Positions 36,259-44,398 of a stretch of DNA of 51,919 nt are shown here, piece by piece. Source of the stretch: an uncultured Nitrospira sp. (lineage in GTDB: Bacteria; Nitrospirota; Nitrospiria; Nitrospirales; Nitrospiraceae). The notes below the pieces were generated by a model. It saw nothing but the letters and a program-made list of their open reading frames with translations. It was not told where the DNA came from and searched no databases. Position numbers and translations under genes: made by a program. The first letter of the stretch is position 1. Each line of letters begins with the position of its first letter. The DNA lies in contig CABVRS010000007.1 in the NCBI GenBank assembly GCA_902500745.1, positions 1-51,919 of the forward strand. The letters run 5' to 3'.

Positions 36259-36573
36259 CTACTCTTCCTCCACGTCGATCACCGCGCCAGTTACGGCATC
36301 GATGTGAACTTCCATCAATTTGTTTTCTGCCGTCACAATCTCGACCTCCCAGATGAGTTTATTGTGCTTCTTCTCCAATTCGGCCTCAATGACCTTGCCC
36401 GACACCTTCTTTGCGGCAGTCTTGATGGCCTGGTCGATCGTCACCTTGGCCGCAGCTGCCATCTCGACGGCCTCCTTCACCTCGTTCGTGTTGCCCTTGT
36501 CATCACTCCACGCTGGATTGCACAAAACGATTGTCATGCACAGCACTGTTGCGATACCACCTAGCAGCTTCAT
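36259..36573 (-). CDS. Exported PepSY-domain protein
   Basis: A 104-aa protein with signal peptide (MKLLGGIATVLCMTIVLCN, then PAWSDD). One PepSY domain covers about residues 38-104: VTIDQAIKTAAKKVSGKVIE, then LIWEVEIVTAENKLMEVHID and AVTGAVIDVEEE. PepSY domains often inhibit proteases or bind ligands. AAGGAGG lies 5 nt before ATG 36573, which I prefer to 36591. It is a single gene next to the DUF3365 gene. Confidence 0.92.
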   Translation of the reverse strand: MKLLGGIATVLCMTIVLCNPAWSDDKGNTNEVKEAVEMAAAAKVTIDQAIKTAAKKVSGKVIEAELEKKHNKLIWEVEIVTAENKLMEVHIDAVTGAVIDVEEE

Positions 36574-36822
36574 GAATACCTCCTTAACCAAAAATGTCGC
36601 GGCCTCTGTCGGCTAAGCCTCTACGACTCTGCTCGATGACAAGAACTGCAAGACACGCGCCGCTTCTGATATGTCGGTGAATAGATCAAGGAAGGAGGCT
36701 ATTGCCCTTTTACGCAACACATTGGAAGCCACGCGCTGAGGAGTTTTGCGACAAGGAAAGCTGCTGCTTACAACCGCTAAAGCCAAGCGCCCTGACAAGT
36801 CTGTAACTTGGCGGTTACTGAG

Positions 36823-37254
36823 TCATCCGCCACCACCATTTTTCTGCAACGACGTGTCGTCTTGGTTCAGCGAGGGACTGACGAATGTTTCCCCATTCAA
36901 CGCAGCGCGGATGGCCGGCGCGAGATCCGCATGGGCCGACTGCTTGCGCACGAGCCCGACCGCACCGGCTGAAAAAGTCTCCGCGATCAGTTCAGAATGC
37001 GCGTACATGCTGCAGATAATTGTCTTGCATCCAGGCAGGTCCCGGCGAAGAAGCCTGGCCGCTTCAAGACCTTCGACTCCCGGCATCACGAGATCTAACA
37101 CCACTACATCCGGATGGAGGCGGAGCGCCTCCTCCACCGCCGTCCGTCCGTCTGACACTGCGCCAACCACCTCACCCACCGTATCCGCCAATCGACAGAG
37201 ATTCGACAGAATCTGCGGATGATCGTCGGCTAAGAGGATCTGCGGTGTGTGCAT
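36823..37254 (-). CDS. Response regulator, receiver domain only
   Basis: A CheY-like receiver with little after it (143 aa). ILLADDHPQILSNL holds the acidic pocket, VVVLDLVMPGVEG the phosphorylated Asp54, TIICSMYAHSE the switch Thr/Ser, and GLVRKQS the Lys. The sequence type is that of NarL/FixJ receivers, but the LuxR-type output domain is missing. It ends SLNQDDTSLQKNGGGG. Other frames downstream show no LuxR helix-turn-helix, so it looks like a real loss and not a frameshift. The start is uncertain: ATG 37254 lacks a clear ribosome site, and frames reach to 37362. Confidence 0.82.
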   Translation of the reverse strand: MHTPQILLADDHPQILSNLCRLADTVGEVVGAVSDGRTAVEEALRLHPDVVVLDLVMPGVEGLEAARLLRRDLPGCKTIICSMYAHSELIAETFSAGAVGLVRKQSAHADLAPAIRAALNGETFVSPSLNQDDTSLQKNGGGG

Positions 37255-37445
37255 AATCTGTTGGGATTCGGTTATGACGGCTCTCCTCTCCTCCCTCGCT
37301 TCTAACATCCACTCATGAGCAATCGCCAGATACATCGTGACTCGACCTACCGTCACCAACACTAGTCCTGCTCTTCACCTTCAGCTTACTTATCAGATCA
37401 GACGTTCGAGCTTTTCAACTGACATCACTGCGTATCGATGAACGT

Positions 37446-37634
37446 TTACTTCGCACCAAGATAAGGATCATCGATGACGGCGTGGCATTCCAAGCAGCGG
37501 ACCTTTCCCGTCCGTTTTCCTCGGGCAGTCAACACATCATCGATCGCGCGGCTGTGTGTGCATATGGTTTCACCAACGGATGGACGACCGGAACTCCTGG
37601 ATACAGCTTTGTTTGCGACGATCATCGGATCCAT
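37446..37634 (-). CDS. Small Cys/His-rich protein
   Basis: A 62-aa protein beginning MDPMIVANK. AAGGGGG lies 6 nt before ATG 37634, which decides the start over 37655. Cys and His residues (TICTHSRAIDD and VRCLECHAVIDDPY) could form a metal site. I know no family. The perfect ACTAGG palindrome lies upstream at 37769-37784, the only gene-side signal. The region between the two contains nothing else. Confidence 0.65.
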   Translation of the reverse strand: MDPMIVANKAVSRSSGRPSVGETICTHSRAIDDVLTARGKRTGKVRCLECHAVIDDPYLGAK

Positions 37635-37768
37635 AAAATCCCCCTTGCAATCCATCGCTCATTCTTCCATACCGGCCCGTGCTTCGCCCAGTTTGGTTGC
37701 TTTGTCTCGTTGGAACCGTGGAAAGGGTAGAGATGGTTGAGAATAGCGACTGTTGCATGACCACGATA

Positions 37769-37784
37769 CTAGGTGGTCACCTAG
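37769..37784. promoter_or_regulatory. Palindromic operator candidate, ACTAGG-N6-CCTAG copy 1
   Basis: CTAGGTGGTCACCTAG, two perfect 7-bp arms with a 2-bp centre, preceded by A. It lies 134 bp upstream of the Cys/His-rich gene and just past the 3' end of the NarL-type regulator. Other copies are at 41768, 41829 and (degenerate) 44915. Confidence 0.55.
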
Positions 37785-37802
37785 AGAAGAACAGAAAGGA
37801 TA

Positions 37803-38480
37803 CTAGGAAAGCCCGGTCTCGGCGCTGACCAGTCCTTCGGCGATGGCATACTTGGCGAGCGCGAGCGTGGAGTGCAGGTCGAGTTGCTCCATCAGCCGCA
37901 TCTTATGGAAGTCGACGGTCTTGACCGACAGATTCAAGAGGACGGCGATGTCCTTGGGACTCTTGCCCTCCGCCAGAAGCTGCAGCACCTCTCGCTGCCG
38001 AGGGGTCAACTGCATCAACGACTTTTTCAGATCCGTCGATTTCTGATTCACCATCGACTCGAGCACCGGCCTGGTGATGGTCGGCGTGAGATAGGTCTGT
38101 CCCTTGAGCACGGTGTCGATCGCCTGCGGCAACTCGGAGGCCGCCGACTGCTTCAGCAGATACCCGCTGGCCCCAGCCTGGAGTGCTTCGGTAGCAAACA
38201 CCGGAGAAGCATGCATCGTCAGGAAGACCAGTTTCGCGTCCGGCACCGACTTCTTGATCTGTCGCGCAGCATCCATCCCGTTCAACAGAGGCATCGAAAT
38301 ATCGACCAGAATCAGATCTGGGCGCAACCGCTCCGCTGCCTCGACCAGTGCACGACCATCTTCAACCGCCCCGACGACCTCACAGGTGCCTTCGACTAAT
38401 TTTCGTAAGCCAGCCAGCATGATCGAGTGATCATCGGCCATAAGTAAGCGGGGCTTCTTTATCGTAATCCCTTCATGCAT
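37803..38480 (-). CDS. NarL/FixJ-type response regulator
   Basis: A 225-aa DNA-binding response regulator. The receiver has LLMADDHSIMLAGLRKL, phosphoacceptor Asp60 in LILVDISMPLLNG, and GYLLKQSAAS. The C-terminal LuxR-type helix-turn-helix is LTPRQREVLQLLAEGKSPKD, then LNLSVKTVDFHKMRLMEQLD. It lies downstream of the five-PAS histidine kinase, on the same strand, with 198 bp between. The two are very likely a phosphorelay pair. It is the best local candidate to bind the ACTAGG palindromes. That is inference. Confidence 0.94.
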   Translation of the reverse strand: MHEGITIKKPRLLMADDHSIMLAGLRKLVEGTCEVVGAVEDGRALVEAAERLRPDLILVDISMPLLNGMDAARQIKKSVPDAKLVFLTMHASPVFATEALQAGASGYLLKQSAASELPQAIDTVLKGQTYLTPTITRPVLESMVNQKSTDLKKSLMQLTPRQREVLQLLAEGKSPKDIAVLLNLSVKTVDFHKMRLMEQLDLHSTLALAKYAIAEGLVSAETGLS

Positions 38481-38554
38481 AAGATCTACTTTATGCTTTA
38501 GACTCCAAACGATGCAAGCCGCGCCTCTGCTGAACGTCGTGGCTCGTCCTTTGA

Positions 38555-38672
38555 ATCATGAGTTTCAAGTTTCACGTTCCAAGTTTGACGTTATGCAGAA
38601 ACCAGGAACTTGAAACATGAAACGGGAAACCGTTGGCTAGATCGCTTGCTCGCCTCGCCGCAGGCGGACGAG
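38555..38672. repeat. Imperfect inverted repeat of TTTCACG-type units between kinase and regulator
   Basis: GTTTCAAGTTTCACGTTCC near 38559-38577 pairs imperfectly with GGAACTTGAAACATGAAACG at 38607-38626. A GC-rich hairpin (GCTCG-cCTCGCC-GCA-GGCGgaCGAGC) is near 38647-38672. More TTCACGTTTCAC units follow and run into the 3' end of the kinase gene. The structure could be an attenuator between the two genes or a dispersed palindromic repeat. Confidence 0.5.
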
Positions 38673-38678
38673 CGGACT

Positions 38679-41675
38679 TCACGTTTCACACTTCACGTCT
38701 TCCAACGGCACCCAGGCATGGATTTCCGTCCCGTCTCCGGGTTTCGTCCGCACGCGAAACGTGCCGTTCAACATCCTTACCCGCTCAGCCATGCTGGTCA
38801 AGCCCAGTCCCTTCCGTCGAGCAGCCCCATCGACCTCCTCGATGCCGTGTCCATCATCATGAACACACAGCCCCACGCCCCGACCTGTCCCCAGCAATCG
38901 CACCAATACGGTGGTCGCAGCGGCGTGTTTCTGTACATTCTGAAGCCCCTCCTGCAACACGCGATACAAACAGGTCGCGTGATCCAACGGAATGTTCTTG
39001 GGTAGATCACGAGTCAAGAGTTCCGCTGACAACCCTGTTCGCACGGTGAATTCGTGGACATGTTCGCGTGCGGCGACCTCAAGCCCCCCAAATTCCAGAA
39101 TCGAAGGATGGAGTTGGTGCGCCATTCGTTGCAAGTCCGTGGTCAGCTGCTCCGCCGACGCCCCACAGGCTTTGAGTTGCGATTGCAGTTCCCTGTCTGA
39201 CGAGGCCGCAGAGGAAACGAGGCCGTATAGGTCCAACGTCAGAGCCCCCATCCGCTGCATCACATCATCATGAAGATCCATCGAGATCCGTCGGCGTTCC
39301 TCCTCTTGCGCCCGCAGCAACCTGGCGCCGAGATCACGGAGTTGCGCTTCTCGCTCACGCAATAACATCTCGGCCTCCTTTCGCCAGGTGATGTCCGTCT
39401 CTGCCCCGATCATACGGATGGCACGGCCCTTGTCGTTAAATACCGTGACGCCCCGGTCGAGGACCCAGAAGTACGTCCCGTCTTCTTTCAGGACACGATA
39501 TTCCTCATGAAACTGAGATCCTTTCTCTGCATGGCATCGTTCGAGTGCTTTGAGCACACGAAGGCAATCTTCTGGATGGATTCTGGCCAACCATTCCTTC
39601 GTCGATTCTGCTCGATCGCACTCCTGAAACCCGTGCATCTCTTTCCATCGAGGAGAAAAGTAGGCCGTGTCGTGAACTAAATCCCAATCCCAAATTCCGT
39701 CGTTAGTCGCGCGAACGACCCAATCCCAACGCTCGTTGGCCTCGACCAAGGAAGCCGTCCGTTCGCGCATACGTGCCTCCAGGATTTCGTTCAGGCTTTG
39801 CATCCTTTCCTGGTCCCGTCGGCGTTCGGTAATGTCGAGACACACGCCAACCACATGCCGACATTGACCATGCTCGTCTTGTACCGGCCGACCGGAACCA
39901 AATAGCCATCGTACCGAGCCATCTGCGTGGAAAACCCGAAACTCATCCCTCACCGTCGCGCCTTCTTTCATTACCTTGCGGACGGCTGCGGCAACACGTG
40001 CACGATCTTCGGAATGAATCCTCGACAGCGCCTCGGTTCCCGTGGGTTGACATGCTTCTGTCAGAATCCCGAATAACTCGAACTGCCGGCTGTTCCACAA
40101 CAACGAGTCGGTTTCACTGTCCCAATCCCAAGTGCCCATGCTCGCACTGTCCAGTGCCAACAGCAGCCGCTCCTCGCTCTCACACAAGAGTTCTTCTGTC
40201 TGCTTGCGCGCGGTGATGTCGCGCAGAATCTTCGATCCACCGATGATGCGACCTTGTTGGTCCAGAATCGGCGAGATGACCAACGACACTGGAATCTCGT
40301 GTCCGTCCTTGCGGCGCCGCACAGCTTCCTGATACCGGATCGATTCACCCCGTTTGAGCCGGTCGAGAATGCTCAGCTCTTCATCCACCTGATCAGGGGG
40401 AAAGAGCATGGTCACCGGTTTTCCAATGACTTCCGCCGCGGTATATCCAAGCAAGATTTCCGCGCCCTTATTCCAACTTGTGATGACCCCGTGCAGGTCT
40501 TTGCCGACGATGGCATCAGTGGTTCCCTCTACGATCGCCGCCAACCTCGACTGCTCTTCTTCCGCTCGCACAATGGCATCAACATCGGTAACCGAGCCGA
40601 CCCAGCGAGTCACCATCCCTTGACTGTCGCGCACCGGCAACGCCCGTGCAATGACCCACGCATAGGTTCCATCGACCCGCCGTAACCGCTGCTGCGATTC
40701 GAACGGCGTGCCATCCGCCATGCATTGCATCCATCGATCGATGTTTGCCGTTCGGTCATCGGGGTGCAGTGCCTCGACCCAGCCATGTCCGGCCACTTGT
40801 TCGGGCGTTTGCCCGGTGAAACGACACCAGCCTTCACTGGTCCACACGTTCCGGCCCGCCGCATCGGTCTCGAAGAGGAAACTGGGGACCGCCTCAGCCA
40901 TGGTGCGGAAACGTTCCTCGTTCTCGCGCAAAACCTCTTCCGTCCGCTTGCGCTCGGTGATGTCGGTTTCGGATCCCGCCATGCGAATTACCTTGCCCGC
41001 GCTGTCCCGCTGAGCGATCCCGTGGTCTAGAATCCAAAGCAAGCAGCCATCTTTGTGGCGAATTCTGTACTCCTCGCAGAACACCGCTGTCCGCCCCTCA
41101 AAATGCGCGCACACCGCCGCCATCACTCGTTCTCTATCATCAGGATGGATTCGACTGCTCCACTCGGTCTCGTCATCGCTCACTTCATCGTCAGCAAGTC
41201 CGCGCAACGCTTTCCAGCGGGATGAAAAAAACACCCGTTTCTCAGGCACGTTCCAATCCCAAATCGCGACCTGTGAGCCCGCCACCACCAACGCATAGCG
41301 CTCCTCACTCTCGCGCAACGCCATGAGATCCGTGGCACGCTGCTGGGCCAAGGACTTCTCTTTGAGTAGGAGCCCGGCAACGACGAGCAATAAAAGCGAC
41401 GTCAGAGCCCGGTTCCCAACAACCACGGGCGTGACCCGTTCAACATGCTGGATGATCCCCGCCCAGGTGAGGGGGACAACGCAGGCGGTCAGGGAAAGAG
41501 TGCTCCGCCAACCAGGAATACGCCTCGTGAGCAAAATTGGTAACGCATAGAGCATCGGCACAGCGATGCCCAGCGGGGTCACAAAGTCGAAAACGAATAT
41601 CCCTGCTGCTGCTGCTGCTGCTGCTGCTGCAATGATCCAGCCAATTGATTTTGTCTGAGTCGGCTCAGGGTTCAC
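38679..41675 (-). CDS. Five-PAS histidine kinase (HPK7/NarX-type)
   Basis: A 998-aa sensor kinase. N-terminal hydrophobic segments (residues about 10-105) form a membrane anchor. Five PAS domains start near 120, 248, 372, 495 and 640, several with the PAS-PAC triad W-x-W-D and the FxSxRWK pattern (FFSSRWKALRG). The HisKA_3 dimerisation helix ERRRISMDLHDDVMQRMGAL has phosphoacceptor His802. The ATPase domain has NVQKHA, DDGHGIEEV and GLGLTSMAERV. The start is GTG with GGAG upstream. The first helix holds nine Ala codons (41604-41630). The ligand is unknown. PAS-rich form suggests redox, light or energy sensing. Confidence 0.94.
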   Translation of the reverse strand: MNPEPTQTKSIGWIIAAAAAAAAAGIFVFDFVTPLGIAVPMLYALPILLTRRIPGWRSTLSLTACVVPLTWAGIIQHVERVTPVVVGNRALTSLLLLVVAGLLLKEKSLAQQRATDLMALRESEERYALVVAGSQVAIWDWNVPEKRVFFSSRWKALRGLADDEVSDDETEWSSRIHPDDRERVMAAVCAHFEGRTAVFCEEYRIRHKDGCLLWILDHGIAQRDSAGKVIRMAGSETDITERKRTEEVLRENEERFRTMAEAVPSFLFETDAAGRNVWTSEGWCRFTGQTPEQVAGHGWVEALHPDDRTANIDRWMQCMADGTPFESQQRLRRVDGTYAWVIARALPVRDSQGMVTRWVGSVTDVDAIVRAEEEQSRLAAIVEGTTDAIVGKDLHGVITSWNKGAEILLGYTAAEVIGKPVTMLFPPDQVDEELSILDRLKRGESIRYQEAVRRRKDGHEIPVSLVISPILDQQGRIIGGSKILRDITARKQTEELLCESEERLLLALDSASMGTWDWDSETDSLLWNSRQFELFGILTEACQPTGTEALSRIHSEDRARVAAAVRKVMKEGATVRDEFRVFHADGSVRWLFGSGRPVQDEHGQCRHVVGVCLDITERRRDQERMQSLNEILEARMRERTASLVEANERWDWVVRATNDGIWDWDLVHDTAYFSPRWKEMHGFQECDRAESTKEWLARIHPEDCLRVLKALERCHAEKGSQFHEEYRVLKEDGTYFWVLDRGVTVFNDKGRAIRMIGAETDITWRKEAEMLLREREAQLRDLGARLLRAQEEERRRISMDLHDDVMQRMGALTLDLYGLVSSAASSDRELQSQLKACGASAEQLTTDLQRMAHQLHPSILEFGGLEVAAREHVHEFTVRTGLSAELLTRDLPKNIPLDHATCLYRVLQEGLQNVQKHAAATTVLVRLLGTGRGVGLCVHDDGHGIEEVDGAARRKGLGLTSMAERVRMLNGTFRVRTKPGDGTEIHAWVPLEDVKCET
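41604..41630 (-). repeat. (GCA)9 triplet repeat in the kinase signal region
   Basis: Nine identical GCA codons (residues about 16-24) give a poly-Ala run in the first membrane helix. A 3-bp unit keeps frame while letting the helix length change by slippage. Confidence 0.9.
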
Positions 41676-41735
41676 GTACCAGGCTCCATCAGAAACACCG
41701 CGAGGTAACGAGTCGTTGGGTATTGCACCGGGGTG

Positions 41736-41751
41736 GGTAGTTTATACCTAA
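41736..41751. promoter_or_regulatory. GGTA-N4-ATACCTAA site upstream of the kinase
   Basis: GGTAGTTTATACCTAA, 61 bp from the GTG start of the kinase. The same 16-bp pattern, GGTATTGGATACCTAA, is at 44895-44910 next to a degenerate CTAGG palindrome. Both flank a CTAGG-type site, which suggests one regulator reading related half-sites. Confidence 0.4.
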
Positions 41752-41767
41752 AGCAAACCCCATCGCA

Positions 41768-41783
41768 CTAGGTAATCACCTAG
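41768..41783. promoter_or_regulatory. Palindromic operator candidate, ACTAGG-N6-CCTAG copy 2
   Basis: CTAGGTAATCACCTAG, 6-bp arms, preceded by A, 93 bp upstream of the kinase gene (minus strand) and 161 bp from the winged-helix gene (plus strand). Confidence 0.55.
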
Positions 41784-41828
41784 GGAGGCCAATAGTATCT
41801 TGCGCGCTGGTGATAGTTCGTCGTGAAA

Positions 41829-41844
41829 CTAGGTCGTTGCCTAG
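41829..41844. promoter_or_regulatory. Palindromic operator candidate, ACTAGG-N6-CCTAG copy 3
   Basis: ACTAGG-TCGTTG-CCTAGT, 6-bp arms with 6-bp centre (one base beyond each side included). It lies 99 bp upstream of the plus-strand gene at 41944, in the divergent region with copy 2. Confidence 0.55.
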
Positions 41845-41943
41845 TTCCTCATTTGCACATCTTGGAGCAGAGTAGACCAAATTCTGAGCGGATCGGTTCG
41901 ATCCCATTAATCGATGCCATATGGCAAGACAGGAGGTGCTGTC

Positions 41944-42405
41944 ATGTCTACTGCCCAATCAGCCATCGAAGACGCCGTAATCGATATCCTAGCCCACACT
42001 GGCCCTTGCACGATTGATGAGGTGGTCCAGTCACTTCCTACTCATGACTGGAGTGAAGTCTTCTTCGCTGTCGATCACATGTCGCGAGACGGTCGACTGG
42101 TGTTTCGGCGTTCTTCGAGTTCCGTCTATGAACTCTCACTCTCTGCATCATGCCGAGAAGACGAAACTGAAGTCACCAGATCCACTCAGGTGAGGTTTTG
42201 TCTGGGATGCGGGTACCTCTGCAACAAAATCACGCCGGAAGATGGGCCGTCGCCTTGGGTCGAAGCCAACCGATACCTAAAGAAGCATGGGTTGACCTGG
42301 TTTGAGCTCGAGCGGATCGACGCGATGTGCCCGGCTTGCTCCCGAGTACAGGCCTGCGGGACGCGCCGAGTCCCTCCACGCGCTGTCGCGACGGCGGCTC
42401 GTTAG
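41944..42405 (+). CDS. Predicted winged-helix protein with zinc knuckles
   Basis: A 153-aa protein. Residues about 1-65 (IEDAVIDILAHTGPCTIDEV, then FFAVDHMSRDGRLVFRRS) look like a small winged-helix DNA-binding domain. The second half has CLGCGYLC and CPACSRVQAC, two Cys-rich pairs that could hold zinc. AGGAGG lies 6 nt before ATG 41944. It lies opposite the histidine kinase with ACTAGG palindromes in the shared region, so it probably belongs to the same regulon. Function is unknown. Confidence 0.78.
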   Translation: MSTAQSAIEDAVIDILAHTGPCTIDEVVQSLPTHDWSEVFFAVDHMSRDGRLVFRRSSSSVYELSLSASCREDETEVTRSTQVRFCLGCGYLCNKITPEDGPSPWVEANRYLKKHGLTWFELERIDAMCPACSRVQACGTRRVPPRAVATAAR

Positions 42406-42474
42406 GACACCCAGCACAGGGCGGGCAGAATCTGTAAGGAACGTTCCGGACGCGAATATGGCCTGGAAAACAGT

Positions 42475-42900
42475 TTAGAAGGACGGCGCCTCAGGTGGCA
42501 CGCCCAAAAAGCGGAGGGGCTTTTCTTTGGTGAGGTGCTGCGGCTGGACGATGTAGTCGCCGGTCATCGACGGGATCCAGACGGATTTCGCGACCTCCGT
42601 CTTTCCGCCCGTCATCGCCCAGGCGAGGCCACCCACAACCCCGCCCCCGATCGCGTAGGCCACCTTCGCGGCTCCATACGGAAGGGTCAACAACCAGCTA
42701 GCGGCTTGGAGGCCGGCTTCTTTCGTTCGCGATGGACTCGGTTGTTGGATATCGTGAGAGTTCGCCGGGCTGGCTTCAAGCATTTCTTCAACATGAGCCA
42801 GTACCGATCCTCCCATCACCACCACGAGTAACAGACACAAGGCCATCCCAATAACACGCGACCCTATCGTATGTGCCCGGCGAATACCGCTCGTACTCAT
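42475..42900 (-). CDS. Exported or membrane protein of unknown function
   Basis: A 141-aa protein. An N-terminal hydrophobic segment (VIGMALCLLLVVVMGGSVLA) is a signal peptide or anchor. A second hydrophobic stretch is glycine-rich (VAYAIGGGVVGGLAWAMTGG). The C-terminus (TGDYIVQPQHLTKEKPLRFL, then GVPPEAP) is proline-rich. GGAGAGCAGG precedes the ATG. I know no family. Confidence 0.7.
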   Translation of the reverse strand: MSTSGIRRAHTIGSRVIGMALCLLLVVVMGGSVLAHVEEMLEASPANSHDIQQPSPSRTKEAGLQAASWLLTLPYGAAKVAYAIGGGVVGGLAWAMTGGKTEVAKSVWIPSMTGDYIVQPQHLTKEKPLRFLGVPPEAPSF

Positions 42901-43032
42901 GTCCTGCTCTCCTGAGAGGCATGCCTTCTACCATAAACAACCCAACGCGAACAACATGCCGGGTGCTCCCCCTGCTCCCTTACGTGCTCATATGTTTCTG
43001 CAGAATGCTGCCTTCTGTGTCGTGATCCTGCC

Positions 43033-43425
43033 TCAAGCGCGCTGCATGACTTCTTGTTCACACGAAGCCCGGATGGCGACCTCGACACAGCAAGGATCAA
43101 ACGCCCCGCCGGTCACCTGGATACCGCCCACCACCCGGTCTATCCCAATTTGCCAGCATTCTCGAAGCGTGGCAGATGTCGATGGGCCGGCCATGACCAC
43201 GACTTTCCCTCTATAGCCTGCTCTCCGTGCCTCTCGCAGAATCTCCGTGGCACTAGGATCCACCGCGTACAGATCCACTACGAGAACCTGCGGTGGTTCC
43301 TGCTTCAGGTTCGACAAGACATGGTGCCGATCCACGGGCACGGACAACTCATATCCCCTCTCACGTAGACATTCCGTCAGCCGAGCCTGTCGCTCGGCAT
43401 CATGGGTGACGATCATCACATGCAT
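43033..43425 (-). CDS. Diverged receiver-domain protein
   Basis: A 130-aa protein with the CheY-like fold. VMIVTHDAERQARLTECLRE, then VLVVDLYAVDPSATEIL with Asp51 in the phosphoacceptor place, KVVVMAGPS, and a final GGAFDPCCVEVAI helix. The acidic pocket is changed (Asp9 present, the second acidic residue replaced by His8) and the Lys before the last helix is not clear, so phosphorylation is doubtful. No output domain is attached. GGAGG lies 6 nt before the ATG. Confidence 0.75.
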   Translation of the reverse strand: MHVMIVTHDAERQARLTECLRERGYELSVPVDRHHVLSNLKQEPPQVLVVDLYAVDPSATEILREARRAGYRGKVVVMAGPSTSATLRECWQIGIDRVVGGIQVTGGAFDPCCVEVAIRASCEQEVMQRA

Positions 43426-43846
43426 GGCTCACCTCCGATTATCTTCTCTGTCCGCTACCCCACAACGTACCGTGGTTCTTGGGCCACTTCGGCATTCATC
43501 AGGCCGCATCGACTTCCTCACGGTTGTATGAGCAAGATACTGACCAGAATCTTCCTCTGAGGCAGTCGCAAAAAAGCGGCCCCGATTCCAGATTGATCCG
43601 ACTCAATTGAATGAATAAGGGGTAGATTGCGCCAATGTACGTCGAAGAAACAGAGGAATTACGCCACGACCGAGCCGTAGCTCCACGAGGATCCATGACT
43701 CGCGCCCTATCCATCGACCTTTCCCCCGCTGCTGCCCAGCTCCCGTAGATGTTTGCCGAAGAAGCGATCCTGAACCGGGTGGGAAGCAGATCGCTCTCAT
43801 GTGAGGCATGCCCCATACGAGAGGGCATGCCTTGGTGGGTGGGTAT
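43426..43846. other. 421-bp region without a supported gene
   Basis: It lies between the receiver gene and the TPR lipoprotein on the same strand. A 109-aa minus-strand frame at 43499-43828 lacks a ribosome site and a recognisable domain. The 3' end of the region holds the hairpin at 43804-43832. Confidence 0.4.
43804..43832 (-). terminator. Strong hairpin downstream of the TPR lipoprotein gene
   Basis: A perfect 10-bp inverted repeat AGGCATGCCC ... GGGCATGCCT with a 9-bp loop, 15 bp past the gene's stop. There is no T-run after it on the minus strand, so it is a processing or barrier hairpin and not a classic rho-independent terminator. Confidence 0.4.
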
Positions 43847-44320
43847 TCAGGAGCTCGTGTGTTCTTTCAGGATCGGAGATTCTGTAATCATCGTATTGTC
43901 CGGTGCCATTTCAGCAGCCTTCTTGAACGCGGTGGTCGCCTCGTCATGTTTGTCCTGTTTGCTCAACGCCAAGCCGAGGTTGAACTGCGCTTCCGCGAGC
44001 TTAGGATCCGCCTCAAGGGCTTTACGGAAGTGGCCTTCCGCGACGTCCCAGTGACCTGCCTGGGCGTGAGTCACCCCTTCCTTATTTTCAGCTCGCCCGA
44101 CCGAGCTCTCCGGCGCCGCTAAGGCAGCCACGGTTGCCGTTTCGGACATCTCCGGCTTCGCCGCCTCGGTCGGCGCAGCCTCAACCTTCGGCGCAGGTGC
44201 CTCCTGCTTTGACTCCATCGGAGGCTGCCGTTCCTCACAACCGGCCAGACCCGTCATCGCGACGAGGCCGACACAGGCCACGCCAATGGTTGCTACTCCC
44301 CTCCAGTCCTTGTCCCTCAT
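43847..44320 (-). CDS. TPR lipoprotein
   Basis: A 157-aa lipoprotein (lipobox GLAGC, Cys28). A Pro/Ala/Glu-rich linker (KQEAPAPKVEAAPTEAAKPE) is followed by two TPR units (GVTHAQAGHWDVAEGHFRKA, then DPKLAEAQFNLGLALSKQDK and HDEATTAFKKAAEMAPDN). TPRs bind partner proteins in the periplasm. AGGAGG lies 6 nt before ATG 44320, which decides the start over 44383. Confidence 0.92.
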   Translation of the reverse strand: MRDKDWRGVATIGVACVGLVAMTGLAGCEERQPPMESKQEAPAPKVEAAPTEAAKPEMSETATVAALAAPESSVGRAENKEGVTHAQAGHWDVAEGHFRKALEADPKLAEAQFNLGLALSKQDKHDEATTAFKKAAEMAPDNTMITESPILKEHTSS

Positions 44321-44398
44321 CGTTCTCCTCCTTATATGGTTACGAACAGGTATGCACCCACTGCGCTCTGTGTTCGGATTCATGCTGACCGACAGTGG

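Noticed and set aside
41890-41905. GGTTCGATCCC, like a tRNA T-arm
   Set aside because: No acceptor, D or anticodon stems fit around it.
43499-43828. 109-codon minus-strand frame
   Set aside because: No ribosome site, and it contains the hairpin downstream of the TPR gene.
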